From: Climacium dendroides
Taxonomy: Eukaryota; Streptophyta; Bryopsida; Hypnales; Climaciaceae
NCBI GenBank assembly: GCA_950106755.1
Contig: OX467090.1
Coordinates: 11,345,489-11,409,488, forward strand
Length of the DNA stretch: 64,000 nucleotides
Reading direction: 5' to 3'
The notes beneath the pieces are model-generated. The model ran no database searches. It saw only the letters and a list, made by a program, of their open reading frames with translations, and had not been told where the DNA came from. The position numbers and the translations under genes were made by a program. Numbering within the stretch: position 1 is the stretch's first letter; every line of letters begins with the position of its first letter. Shown here in pieces: positions 1 through 11,138 of the stretch.

Positions 1-339
1 AATTGAATTTGAATTCATGACCTCATCAAACTGCAGCTTTGGGTGAACTAAAATTGAACGTGTGAACTTCGAATGGCTTTTGGAAAATCAGGATTGATCC
101 CAAAGTTGTACCACACAAAGTAGAAGAGAGAGAGTGTGCAGATTTTTCAACAAGTTTTATTAAATTTGGACATTGAATGCAAAAGTTATAGCATTTTGAG
201 TTTGGATTTGAATTCATGACTTTATTGTAACCCAATGCAACACTAGATAGCTAGCGAGGACCCGTAGGTTGCTAAGACATTTTCTTTCTTGAGATTGCAC
301 ACTGCAATGTTTGGTGAGAACCACTTGTTGGTTCATTGT

Positions 340-545
340 TAGGGAGTGGAACTGGGAAGGAAAAAAAGATAGCAATTTGGAAACATTCGAAAAAATCTTG
401 TAAAAAAATCTATACAATTTCTATTTAGAGTAAGAAAAAATAGAGAAAGAAACAAACTTTGTATGGCTTGAGAAACCATGAATTGAAGGATGTCGGAATT
501 GGAGGAAAATAATTGGGTAAAACTCAAAAATTATCCCAGACGCTA
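340..545. repeat. Dispersed repeat K, copy 1
   Basis: This segment resembles 51720-51905: A-rich runs, then GGAATTGGAGGAAAAT, then a stretch related to CTCAAAAATTATCCC and GTAATTTATGG in the same order. The similarity is patchy and was judged by eye. No coding potential or terminal repeats were seen. The first 340 bases of the window are AT-rich sequence in which I recognise nothing; short open frames there are spurious. Confidence 0.35.
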
Positions 546-690
546 ATACACTAATTTATGGAATTGATGAAATGATGAATGAGACGCTTTGGCATTTCTA
601 TTAAACACTCATGTAATAGATTTGAAATCTAATATTTTTATCATGGACTTGCATGGACTCAATCTAATTATTTAACCTACTAATAGGAAT

Positions 691-795
691 ATGGTCTATA
701 TAGAGTCAAGCTTGAAGACCCACAGTGAGCCTATTTTGTCATAAATGATAAATTAGACTCAATATGGGTCTTAAAGTTGACTCTATATAGACCAT
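691..795. repeat. Inverted repeat able to form a ~37-bp-stem hairpin
   Basis: The left arm (691-733) holds GGTCTATATAGAGTCAA and a GACCCA block. The right arm (757-795) is the near-perfect reverse complement, ending TTGACTCTATATAGACCAT. The roughly 30-base spacer is AT-rich. The size matches a plant microRNA precursor, but a short foldback transposon relic is equally plausible. Nothing else in the window matches the arms. Confidence 0.6.
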
Positions 796-2734
796 GTCTC
801 TACTCGCAACCCCTGAAGATCTATGTGTCAATCAAAAATTAGTAAATACTCACAAAACTGAAAAATAATAATAATAAAAGGATTGGTAATCAAATTTTTA
901 TTCTATTTTTAGAATCCAAAACATAAAGGATCTTATTCTTAACTAGTCTAAGGACTTACAAAAAATCTAAAATTTGAAGACAATGTATGTGAGAGCAAAG
1001 TGGAACAAAATACTCTTTTTCAAGACTACATGAACTTCTACGTCACAAAGTTTAGACCCTACGGTTTGTCAACACTTATCATTTGGTCATCGTTGTTTCA
1101 TGGATTCACACGTTAATTACAATTTATTGCATCATTACAATGCATTACTTCCATGTATTTTATTTTTTATATGTAAACCTTTGACTATTTTTGCATTGAT
1201 TGGTTAGAAATTTTGAGATAAAAAACATTTTGTCAACTTTGAAAATATGAAATTATTGATGGTGTTGCCACCTATCTTGTTGCATTTTTAGTGCAAGTGC
1301 TACATTGTCCCAAACATTCCACTGTAGCTTTGGAACACCCCATTAGAGGCTCTAGTAACCATATAAGTGAACCTTAATTTATCCTAAGAGTTAAAAATAC
1401 TTAATCCAAGAATATGTATTTTTGTAGTTGATTAAGAAATAAATGTGCAAAGTTTTAGATGGTGCTAGTTGTTAGGTTGTTGTAGAAAAGGGCTTGAAAT
1501 TCACATGAATAAGGCAAGGTTATGAACATTTATTATGCATCAAACAAAACTATCATCTATTAACCCCTTAAGAATTCAAAAAGACTACTTTAGGATTTTT
1601 TGAGAATTTGGGTAAGTTCTATTGACTTCATAATTTGGAATTTTTGCACAAAGTCTTCATGACAGATGCTAATCATTCCAATGTACATGTGAAACTTTGT
1701 TTCATGTCATGTTAATAAATATTCCAAAAGTTATAAGTATGTTTAAATTTCAATGTCAAAATGGACAACAAAAAATGCATTATAAAGATAGATCAATTTA
1801 TTTCATTTTATTTTTTTAGATTGATACCTACACAAAAACACTTAAACTCTTCAATTTCAAATAATGAGATGGAAGAGGAGTTTCATTTTACAAGCAATGA
1901 AGGCAAAAAAACATATGAAGTTGTTTTTAAACTCAATTCAAGAGATTTTCAAATGAAAACAAAATATAGGATGTATATTATTCTCCAAAACGTCCTCACC
2001 ATTAATAATTACAATTCTAAATTTTTTGTCAAAGTTATTAGTAATTTGTTTTTTTCTTTCAATGAACACTACCTTCTACTATATTATTTTTTAAGATGTG
2101 AAAGTTTTTTTGGTTAAATTTTTTCCACTCATTTTTAGCCTAATTTACAACATGTTGATTAAAACTCAAGCATTATAGGACATACATGTTTATTTTTTTA
2201 AATGTTCAACAACAAAAATTCACCTTTAGAAAAGGTATATTGAACCTACAATGGGTGGCGATTTTCACTCCAGAACAATGTATTTGAGTAAGTTAATTAA
2301 AACTCCTTATAGTTGGATTAATTAAAGAATAAAAATAAATGAAGACTTTAGCCTTGATTCTGATACAAGTATTTTGAAGCAATTTTGGACCTCAAAATAT
2401 CACAATTTAGAAATTAAAAAAATATCACTTTTATTTAAGTCCGATGCAACAAAATTGACACCAAATTTTTGTATCAAATTATTTTTTGGTCATCACATTT
2501 TTATTTAACTTATGATTGGTAATAATTATTTAATTTAAATGTTTTTTTCTCAAATTGTTTGAAAAGGTGTATTTACATCAATTCACTTGAAAAAAATAGA
2601 TTACAATGACTTAATATTACATATGTACATCTCTCTATAAAGTCTTCCTATATATATGGATATGGTTTTACAATCACAGTTGCTAGCACATGGACTAGGA
2701 TTTTGAGCCCATGAGCCTAGTAGCCCGAGCTCAA

Positions 2735-2885
2735 AAGTTATAGGTACCTATGTTATAAACACTTTTCATTATTATACAATATTTATGTTATAGTGTCTAT
2801 ATTATATGTACCTATATTATAAGCACATTTCATGATTATAGTGTACTTATGTTATAAGTATATATGTTATAGGCACCTTCAATAG
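2735..2885. repeat. Short degenerate tandem repeat (TACCTATGTTATAA-like)
   Basis: Units of the type GGTACCTATGTTATAA, GTACCTATATTATAAGCAC, GTACTTATGTTATAAG and ATATGTTATAGGCACC recur at irregular spacing. No gene is associated. Confidence 0.45.
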
Positions 2886-3829
2886 TTGCAAAGTACCTAT
2901 TTACACCTAGGCTCACATTTTTAGGTTCACATGCTAACATAGTTGGTTTCACAATGCCAGTTACATATTTTCTTAAATATACAAAACAATACTAAAAATT
3001 ATCTTGTTGCATAGCATCATCAATTTCTAAACAACTAGAGTACTTTTAACTATAAAAATGGCCAAAATGCCCATTCTTAGTGCATTAAACAAAATGAAAA
3101 AGAAAATCTTTATTTTCAAATATACACATTCAATATTGTACTAGACTACCAACTTGGTGAAGGTGAAAGAGTTTATTACCTCTCTCATGCCAATTCAACC
3201 CTCAGTTATGTACCTAAAGAATGTCTTTCAAAACAAAAATGTAAATTAAATGTGCATGAGAGCAAAATCGGAATTGGGTAGTAATTGGCTTGTTCACCTT
3301 CGAGGTTTTCAAAAACATCCTTTTAAAATTGACTTTGTCATACCCTACTCAAATTTCATCACTTTAAGACACTTAATCCTTTAGGGATTAATCTATGCAT
3401 GTGGAGTACATTTGGTGAATAATTTAGTTAAGATATGAATAATTATTTTATCTATATTTGCACAAAATAAATTCCTAAACAACAACTTGAAGGAACTTTT
3501 TGGCCTATATACTTATTTGTATATCTATGTTGTACATTCTAATACTATTGCATTTTATCACATTTATTTATCATATTTAACTTCTAAAGGACCATTGTTC
3601 ATTTGGGGGACAAATTGGATTTTAGGTAGGTACTGACAGTCTCATTTTGAATTTTTTTTTGAAGATAGGAAAACTACTTATCTTTGTAGGAATATAATTT
3701 ATTTTTTCAATTGGTGAATGGGAACAAAAGTTATGGCCAAATAAGCTCAAAACAAAGAAGACCATGTGGCAAACAAAATTCAAAAATTTGAATTTTTGAA
3801 TTTTGAATTTTTTTTTCTCATAGATTCTA

Positions 3830-3935
3830 TTTTTTGTATAGAATGCTTTGATTCATTAAATTTGGATAAGCGATTGTTATGGAAAATCTTGTATTTTGGG
3901 CAATCTCAGCATCTTCTTGAAAAAATAATTTGTAG
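3830..3935. repeat. Fragment related to the TTAA-flanked element group (family F)
   Basis: GCTTTGATTCATTAAATTTGG, a mid block with GTTATGGA-AATCTT, then GGGCAATCTCAGCATCTTCTTGA parallels 43133-43210 in the same order. This is an internal fragment only; no element ends were found nearby. Confidence 0.4.
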
Positions 3936-4850
3936 GATCCATTTCTGAATGTAGTTTTTACAATTTTTTAGAAATAAAGGTCCACATGGTTTAGTTAGCT
4001 CGCTAGAACAATCTCACCATAGGGATTAGTGTGTTTTAATTTCATTGTAGAGATATTAATAATTTAGATTTTCCTCCTATCTAATACCTACTTCTACTTA
4101 ACAATTTTTTTAAGAATGAAAATCAAGTTTTTTTGAATTTGTTTCTTAAGATTCTCAATTCAATTCTTCACTATAAGGATTTAAACCTCAAAACTCCATG
4201 AAATTTAACATATTGTATTCAACTACTAAGACTAGCGCTTGAGCTAGAGCTTTATGTAGAATATTTAATTAAAGTTGGAAAAACAAATTTGTCAAATGTA
4301 TAAAATAGGAATATTTCTTCAAAATTTGTGTTTTTTCAATAGAACTTTGAAAAAATAAATTATTACTTTGGCATTTTTTTATAAATTATTTTATGTCAGC
4401 CATGATAGTTAGGTATTGTATTCAAGTATAAAACCAAATTTCAACCCACCAAACAAATTTTATAGGATCAAATCTTACATGGTGCATATACATAAATTTC
4501 ACAGACTGAATCTTATATGGTGCATAAGGTAGAACTACTTAGTTTCATGCCCTCCATATATGTCAAATAGGTGGTCTATTGAAGTATCACCAACATAGCC
4601 TTAAACCATTAGCTTTGAATGGCTCTTGCTTTACACATGGTATACATGATTGTAAAGTAACAATTTTTTAGTAAATGATTTTAGGTCTTTCTCAAGGCCC
4701 CCCAAGCATGCACCTATTGAATCACTAATTGCATCTATACACATCATTCAACTTAAATGGACGATAATAGATGTTTTTACTTTACACAAGTGTTAGCTCT
4801 TCCTATGCTCCTTGTGGTTAAGTGTGTCTACCTAGATTCATTGTGGAGAC

Positions 4851-5173
4851 TAAGGTAGCAACACTTGTAACCATCATTGTATCCATAACCGTCACCTCTA
4901 CAACCTTAGAAAATCTTGGGAAGTGAATAAACATGATCACAATGATGTACTACATCTAAAGATTAAACCCTAGTATCAATAATAGGTACATCTGCACTTG
5001 GCTCCATAAAAATTCACAGCTCATTATCACAATGTCCAAATAATACATTTAAAAGTGCATAGGAATTATTTATTTATTTCTCTTACTAGTAGGGTCCAAT
5101 AATTGTAGGATGTGTAATAGTAGACATCATGTCCAAAACCCTTAAATTAACGGTTACAAGTGTTGCTACTTTA
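4851..5173 (+). mobile_element. MITE family B, copy 1 (TA target)
   Basis: It begins TAAGGTAGCAACACTTGTAA and ends with the reverse complement, TTACAAGTGTTGCTACTTTA, giving a terminal inverted repeat of about 22 bp with one mismatch. The interior matches 8367-8677 in opposite orientation, for example GTCCAAAACCCTTAAATTAA near 5130 against its complement near 8380-8405. There is no coding capacity, so it is a non-autonomous DNA transposon. Its outer bases are those shared by families A, C, E, I and O. Confidence 0.85.
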
Positions 5174-5312
5174 CATGGCCTGGTGAGTTCATGATATGTT
5201 AAATTTTATCTAAATGTGTATCATTTTTTCACATGAAGTTTTAATAAGCTAAAATGAGAAATTAAATGAGGTTGGTGACATGAGTTTATGTTGGTGAAAA
5301 CGGACCTTTTAT
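5174..5312. other. Short AT-rich spacer
   Basis: Sequence between MITE B copy 1 and the nested MITE C. Nothing was recognised. Confidence 0.5.
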
Positions 5313-5518
5313 TATAGTAGCTGATCCATTTTCAACCATCACCCCATTTCCAATGAATAGGTTGTTTTCTTTCCATGAGGTTGCGCTTTCTTTCTGTGAA
5401 GTTATAGTAGAGTTCGAGTAGTCATGACACATTATGATTAGTTGGAAGGCTATCAATATTGCAACCATCCCTTGGTTGATTTTGCAATCAACTTGTGGTC
5501 ATAAATAGAAAGGTCTAT

Positions 5519-5883
5519 AGTAAACTTGCCAATCACCGCACAGAACAAAATTCAAATCCTTCTCCACATAAATATAAAGACTCTCGCATGTTTTGAAATT
5601 TGGCATGATTATTAAATGTCATGTTAAGATTCTCATTCAAAAAACAAAATGCAAAACGATTTCTTTCAACAAATTTTATTGCAATTTAAAGGCAATGCAC
5701 TTGAAACCTAGTAAAAAAATCCCTTGCACCCATTCACCACACAGTATGCGGTCATAGGGCGGTGATACAAAACTATGTTCCCATCAGAATTGAATTGGTA
5801 ATTGAATCATGGGATTATTGTGCAGTAATTGACAATGGTTGTTGTGCGGTTCTTGAATGTGTGTGGTGAATGGCTTGTTTACT
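5519..5883. mobile_element. MITE family D nested in MITE C
   Basis: The inverted ends are AGTAAACTTGCCAATCACC on the left and, read from the other end, AGTAAACAAGCCATTCACC. CTAT directly flanks both sides (5515-5518 and 5884-5887). The empty host site in C copy 2 reads CTAC on the complementary strand near 11330-11337, consistent with a duplication of 3-4 bp. The ends and target differ from the TA-flanked families here. A target of this size with internal inverted ends could suit the PIF/Harbinger type, but the superfamily is not proven. Confidence 0.7.
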
Positions 5884-5995
5884 CTATGTCACTATTACAG
5901 ATCAAAGAGAATCTTTCACTAAAAAATTCATAATAATCACATTTTGTATAATAAAATCCTGAAAAAATATACAATCCTTCCAAACTCTATTTCTA

Positions 5996-6271
5996 TAAGG
6001 TAGGTACACCCAAATGTGCCACTGATCTTAAACCGCCATCTATATCATATGTACATCTCCAAAATCAGTTCTGTACCTATGTGGAAGAAACGCTTTCAAA
6101 ACCCAACTTTGTTCCTTAATAACTTTTGCATACAGTATCCAAATGCCACATTCTCTGGTGCGTTGGAACCTCCTTTCACTTGCCAACAAGAACATATGAA
6201 AAGTTGACCAATCCAATATTAGGAAATAGGCTCAGTAGCAATTAGTGACGGTTTTAGGTGTACCCACCTTA
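5996..6271 (+). mobile_element. MITE family A, copy 1, nested in MITE C
   Basis: A 276-bp element including both flanking TA bases, with ends TAAGGTAGGTACACC and the complement of TAAGGTGGGTACACC. Copy 2 at 45549-45824 has the same length and is nearly identical, which suggests recent activity. The host around it (CTATTTCTA, then TA, then CATGGG) matches an unoccupied site at 11215-11230 in C copy 2, where a single TA is present. The open frame 6016-6207 inside it is accidental. Confidence 0.88.
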
Positions 6272-6365
6272 CATGGGAAAAATTTGGCACTCGAAAAAAC
6301 TGTGCTCCAAATATGCGTAATTGCTTAAGTGGCTGAAAATGGCTGAAAATGGGTCAGCTACCTTA

Positions 6366-7140
6366 TTAGCTTATCATATCAGTGACACTGAGACTGAGAG
6401 TGTTGCACGGATGTTGTTGTGATATAAGTTAAGGTTTGAGCAATAAGGTCAGAAGGGGAACATGGTGGTTATCAACCACTTTGTCAGATCAGCTGCACAT
6501 CAATTAGGATACTTAAAGTCCAGCAACAGACAAGGCGCCTCAGCCTGCATGTTTAAATTGTTATGGGCGTGACATAGAGAAGCGTATTACCACCCTGATT
6601 TGGAACATGAGGACTAATTCTAAGAGGGGCACATATTTTTTCCAGAGGTGTATGTTTCATGGATCAAACCCAAGTGGAATCGTAGTTTTCTGATGGAAAT
6701 TATAATTTCTGTGGATTTCTGAAGTGGGCTGCCCTAAAATTGCAAAACTGCCCCATGGAGTGGAGTCATAAACGTCTTATAAACACCCCATAACTGCCCT
6801 TTTGTGTTGTATCTATTGGCATTTAAGTTCCCACCAATCAAGGATTGACATGAAATCCATTTTGACAATCATTTATTAGAATCATGAAGGGATTTTGCAT
6901 ATTTTGGGGGTAGATTTGGATGAAGCAATGGATGGAATGGGGGGTGGAAATAGCTTATGAAATTAGGCAATGGATGGAATTGGGTTGGCCTACCTTAATC
7001 AAGGCTTGCACTTTGGATCATTTGCGGGTCTTTATAGGCAAAACACATAACTTAAGTATTAACCCAAACTTCTTTTTTTCTAAAAATTCTACGAGAAATG
7101 TATCAAGGCCTTTCTTTTAGGAGCTTTCTAAGAAAAACAA
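6366..7140. other. Intergenic, somewhat less AT-rich, no gene recognised
   Basis: 6370-6830 is more balanced in composition than its surroundings and does not match other parts of the window by eye. It may be the remnant of an older element or a decayed gene. Neither strand has an open frame with a recognisable protein motif. The frame at 6920-7120 contains a short internal direct repeat (AATGGATGGAATGGG and GCAATGGATGGAATTGGG) and is not convincing. Confidence 0.45.
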
Positions 7141-7169
7141 TCATTGGTTTGATTGGTAATACACAAAGG

Positions 7170-7656
7170 AGGAGGTGTAGCCATTTAACCATAGAAAGAC
7201 ATTACAAACATTAACCCATAAACAATGTTGCAGCCATTTTTCAGTTGATGAATGACAAAGAATCTTTCTATGTAGGATAGAAGTGCAACTATTCATCCTC
7301 CAAATTTTGTATGAAAAGGGGAGGTCTTCTACAATAGTTTGGCTTCTAATGATTTCTTTTGGAGGTTTTTGAATCAATGATTTACATAATATTGAAATGG
7401 ATGATTTCCCTAGGTACCAATCCATCTTTTAAGGATTAAGTGTCTGATGGATAACAAAGAATCCTTCAATGTAAGGTAGAAGTGTAGATGTTCATCCTTA
7501 GAATTTTGTGTGAAAAAAGAGCTTTGAATCATTCCATTTTGATTAATGAGATTCTTGATTAATGAAATTACATTAATGATTAAATTCCATTTGTAGTGAG
7601 CTACTTAATATTGCTATGTTGCCAAAAAATCCACAATTTTTATCTTTAGGGGTTAA
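7170..7656. repeat. Dispersed repeat P with a TTAA-type right end
   Basis: Two related blocks (7230-7330 and 7440-7530) carry AACAAAGAATC, a TAGGATAGAAGTG-like segment and a CATCCT plus AATTTTGTATG or TTGTGTG segment, in the same order. Similar blocks occur at 32040-32127 and 54530-54840. The right edge is CTTTAGGGG followed by TTAA (7653-7656), the terminus also seen in family F. This is probably a tandem or nested remnant; the left boundary is uncertain. Confidence 0.45.
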
Positions 7657-7898
7657 ATGATAGTTTTATATTAATTTGACCTCAATTTAATCAAATTCAT
7701 ATGAAATTTCATCCACATTTCAATTAAACTATAATGGAATCAATGTAAATCACCTAATAAGAACATTTTCTTCTAATACTACACTTATGAAAATATTGGT
7801 ATGAATAAAAGTACCATTGGAGCATCTAATAAATTAAGTAATTGGAAAGTGTAACAATTATGTGTCATTCAATTCCACCATATTCTTTTGACCATGCT

Positions 7899-8222
7899 CA
7901 AAGTAAGAGGTCCATAAATTGATCATGGTCTAAATGCCTTCTCTACTACAAAGGTACATATTGCTTCTTTCAATGTACCAATTGTATTCATCAATGTACC
8001 AACAATGAACGTAGAAAGTAGTAGATACTTTCATTATCTTACGAGATTCTAGTTTCAAATTCATAACTAATTCCACAAGGCCCCCAAACTATGAAACAAC
8101 TTACATCAGATCCACTTGTTTTTGAAGTAAAATTAACTCAAAAAAACATTTGTAGAAATCAAACTCAATAAAATTGCAAATGACCTTGTAAATATTTGCT
8201 TTATGAACCTCCTACCTTCCTA
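7899..8222 (-). mobile_element. MITE family E, copy 1
   Basis: It aligns in minus orientation with 35328-35643 and the other family E copies. Shared landmarks are a TGTACC-rich hairpin-like portion, AATTCATAACTAATTCCACAA, the block ATGAAACAACTTACATCAGA and the right end CCTCCTACCTT. The terminal bases are degraded (AAGTAAGAGGTCC on the left), so this copy is older than E3 and E4. Confidence 0.7.
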
Positions 8223-8282
8223 ACATGATGTTCTTTGTGTCCCAACAAGACACCTCTAGTAAACTTTTCCATTTTTTGAGCA

Positions 8283-8892
8283 CACGAGATGAGACACCTT
8301 CAAATGTGCCATTGATCCAAAACTACCATCATCACTTTGCATACATCTCCAAAATCAATACATACCTAAGATAGCAACACCTCTAACCGTTAATTTAAGG
8401 GTTTTGGACAAGATGTTTACTAATACACATCCAACAAAACTATTGGTCCTTAATAGCAAGAGAAAAATAATTCCCGTGCACTTTCAAGGGTATTATTTGG
8501 ACAATGTGAGAATAAGTCATGAGTTTTTAAAGAGTCCACTATACATGCACCTAATACCAACACGAGAGTCTGATATTCAAATGTAATACATCCTTGTAAT
8601 CACATCTATTCACTCCCCAAGATTTTTAGACGTGACAATCATGGGTAACACTGACGGTTATGGGTGTTGCTACCTTATGTAGAAGAAACAATTCCAAAAA
8701 CTCTACCAAAGAAAAACTTTGACCCATCCTAACTTTTACATACGGTATCGGAACGCCACATTCTTTAGTGCGATGGAACCTCCTTTCACTTGGCAACAAG
8801 AAAAAAAATAATAAAATATGGAAAATATCGAAGAGTAGTAATGAGTACGCACAATAGTTACAAGTGTTGGTTTCGCAGGGTTGCCCACCGTC
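8283..8892 (+). mobile_element. MITE family A, copy 3, split by a MITE B insertion (approximate ends)
   Basis: Left part 8283-8366 (CAAATGTGCCATTGATCC, CATACATCTCCAAAATCA) and right part 8678-8892 (TGTAGAAGAAAC, GCGATGGAACCTCCTTTCAC) follow the order of the intact 276-bp family A copies. MITE B occupies 8367-8677 exactly where intact copies read ACC-TA-TG. The outer ends are degraded, so this is an old copy hit by a later element. Open frames on the minus strand here are accidental. Confidence 0.75.
8367..8677 (-). mobile_element. MITE family B, copy 2, nested in MITE A
   Basis: The ends are TAAGATAGCAACACC and the complement of TAAGGTAGCAACACC. The interior is the reverse complement of B copy 1 (4851-5173). 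A TA is present on each side, and the joined flanks recreate the single TA of the intact family A sequence. The open frame 8404-8586 is accidental. Confidence 0.85.
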
Positions 8893-9349
8893 TTCCATTC
8901 AATGCTGACAGTACAGCATCCATCTGAGCACCCCATCACACATGGAAAAAAGTTCCTCAAAATGTAAGCTACTCATGTTCATGAAAAAGAAGAAAGAGCT
9001 CGTTGGAATCCTCGCCAATTTTGAATGGAATCTCGGTTCGATGGGCATGGTTTTAAAATTTTCAGATGTCATGATAACGAACTCAAAGTAAGAGCACTCC
9101 ATGTCCCTCTCTTCCACTTTCTAGCTTCGTTCAGATGTTCGGTTTGCAAATGGGGAGACAACTTAACTTACAACTGAAAAGCCCACTCGAACGTCTTTAA
9201 CACAAGCGGCAATAAAGTAGACCACCTTTTTGGCTGACGGTTCCAACAATCCAACTCGGTTTCATTATGTTCGGCCCACTTTCAAATATTTTATAATTTG
9301 ATCTTGTGCACCTTGTTGTTTGTCGTACGAGTGGAAACATGGTCTACTT
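8893..9349. other. Intergenic, no gene recognised
   Basis: More even base composition than the surrounding AT-rich DNA, but no open frame with a recognisable motif and no match elsewhere in the window. It may belong with the tandem array that follows. Confidence 0.45.
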
Positions 9350-9795
9350 GGATTGAGAAATGTTCTAACGAGAATTCTAACAAAAACGGTCTCGTTGGTT
9401 TTCTTGTCGGTTTTATCAAAGGTCGATTCTTTGGTCCAAGCATTTTGTCATGAAGTCTGTGGATTGGGAAATGTCCACAAGAACTTTAATAAAAATGGTC
9501 TCATTGGTCTTCTTGTAGGTCTTCTTGTGGGCCAATTATCTGGTCTATGCATTCTGTCTTGAAGTTGGTGAATTGGAAAATGTCCACAAGAACCCTAACA
9601 AAAATGGGTTTCATTGGTCATGTGGGTCTTTTTGTGTGTCACTCTTCTAGACTAGTGTGCATTCCATCCCTTTAAATTTGTGGATTAGGAGATGTCAAGA
9701 AGAGACCTAACAAAAATGGTCTTGTTGGTTGTGTGGATCTTCTTGTGGGTCAATTCTTTGGACTACACATTGCATCTTCAAGTTGGCGTTGGTTT
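9350..9795. repeat. Four-copy tandem repeat, period about 110 bp
   Basis: Units start near 9350, 9461, 9570 and 9682. Each opens with GGATTGGGAAATGTCCACAAGA or a variant, followed by CTAACAAAAATGGTCT, CATTGGTC, CTTCTTGTGGG and a TTTGGTC-GCATT segment. Divergence between units is moderate. The plus-strand frame at 9320-9562 merely reads across the array and is not a gene. Confidence 0.8.
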
Positions 9796-10059
9796 GGAAG
9801 AACATGTATTAGAGAGCTAGAAGATTAGTATATTAACATTACATTGATTTGTTTCATTGGATCTTGGATGTCCAATCTTGAATCTTGACTTCTCTAGCCA
9901 TCTTTTTGTTGATACAAGGGATCTCATTGGACAAAAGGTTATGGATTATTAATAGGATTATGCTTGAATAGCCAACAAGAGAGGGGGATTGTTGTCAAAC
10001 TTGGCATTTATATATGACTCATTAGTAGGGTGCCCATAAAACGTCCTTCTAAACACTAA
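9796..10059. other. AT-rich intergenic spacer
   Basis: Nothing was recognised between the tandem array and dispersed repeat G. Confidence 0.5.
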
Positions 10060-10345
10060 TCTAGATTTTCAAAGCTAAGTTAGAACAACCCAATGTCATC
10101 ATTCACATAATTCCGACATCTATTGGGCCCTCCCATTACTACAATCTATGCAACCCTTTAGTATTATGACAATGCATTTGAGGAAGAAAGATGTTAGTGC
10201 TTGGTTTAGCATAGTTCTAATCGTGCTTAACCAATTTAGTCCCAACAAACTTTGAAAAATTAAAGGAAATTCAAATCTTGTTGAAATATCTTCATTCTAC
10301 AAGTTGCAAATGACTTCTCTCAAACTTTTCAATCTCAAACAAACT
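10060..10345 (+). repeat. Dispersed repeat G, copy 1
   Basis: The order GAACAACCCAA, GACATCTATTGGG, CCTCCCATTACTACAAT, GCAACCCTTTAG, TGGTTTAGCAT, CAACAAACTTTGAAAAAT, TCTTCATTCTAC is shared with 25030-25375 and 27530-27890. There are no visible terminal repeats or coding capacity. It is probably an ancient interspersed element whose class I cannot assign. Confidence 0.65.
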
Positions 10346-11138
10346 ATAGCTTCTCCATGGTATCTACATTAAATAGGAATTTTAAGGGGACCCATACTAA
10401 TTAATCAACATTACACACTACATAAATATCTTCCTTTGCTATACATCAATAGTTATTGAAGTGTCCATGGGTCGTACATCACATTCCAAACATCTACAAT
10501 TTTTCACAACAAGTCCCTTGAATATTTTGGCCTTGTTAATACCCCTATTCAATGTAGATAGGCAAATTTGGGTGGTAATAGGTTGATATACCTTACTTTG
10601 AAACACTTCCACCCGTTTTCTCTTCAAATATGAGTAAAAATTGCATCTAACTTGCATCTATCTCACTTAGGTTCACTTAAACTTTATGGACTCTTGTAGA
10701 ATTAGTTGTGAATTTCCTAAAGTTGGAATTTGAGGATGCTCCAAAAGTGCTCTAAACCCACTCAAAGATGCTTGCCTACTTCGACATTGAAAACTCCGAT
10801 ATGCTCTCTCTTGAAAGATGGCAATTTAGTGGAGGTACAATTTCAGCACGCTTCACCTTAACCCCCACCAATTTCAAACTGTACAACCGTTCATTCATGA
10901 TGGCAACTCTAGAGCAGGGACAATTTTAGCACTCCCCCACTGCACCATAATTCACACCAATTTCAAACTGTACAACTTGGAATTCATGGCAATTTAAACT
11001 CGGTAACTTACAACTTAAATTCATGGCAGTCTCAGAAAAGAGATAGCTTACTCATTCTTACAGAAATTATGAACTGTGTGAAGGGTCAATGGGCAAGAAT
11101 GATGAGGTGTTGATTTAAGCTACTTTGATTACAATCAT
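10346..11138. other. AT-rich intergenic with a short local duplication
   Basis: 10838-11030 contains two or three related pieces around ACAATTT(C/T)AGCAC, CACCAATTTCAAACTGTACAAC and a TTCATGGCA motif, spaced about 80 bp apart. No gene was recognised. The minus frame at 10439-10657 is short and without motifs. Confidence 0.45.

Larger units (their letters stand above)
796..4850. other. AT-rich intergenic DNA without recognisable gene
   Basis: About 4 kb of AT-rich sequence. The longest open frame (1761-2117, plus) is rich in F, N, K and I, has no recognisable motif and looks like chance in AT-rich DNA. Two sub-features listed separately are a short-period repeat near 2735-2885 and a fragment near 3830-3935 related to 43130-43220. 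The segment 3340-3400 (ending CTTTAGGGATTAA) resembles 39110-39170, a further small dispersed repeat. Confidence 0.6.
5313..6365 (-). mobile_element. MITE family C, copy 1, carrying two nested MITEs
   Basis: The ends are TATAGTAGCTGATCCATTTT on the left and, on the right, the complement of TAAGGTAGCTGACCCATTTT, an imperfect inverted repeat of about 25 bp. The body aligns in inverted orientation with copy 2 at 11139-11540. Copy 2 lacks two blocks present here, 5519-5883 (element D) and 5996-6271 (element A). Removing both leaves a host close to 410 bp, in line with the 402 bp of copy 2. There is no coding capacity; the open frame at 5286-5468 is chance. Confidence 0.8.

Noticed and set aside
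1761..2117. 118-codon plus-strand frame
   Set aside because: F/N/K/I-rich in AT-rich DNA, no recognisable motif, no neighbouring exons.
7141..7425. 94-codon minus-strand gene
   Set aside because: It overlaps dispersed repeat P, which recurs at 54520-54840 without this frame.
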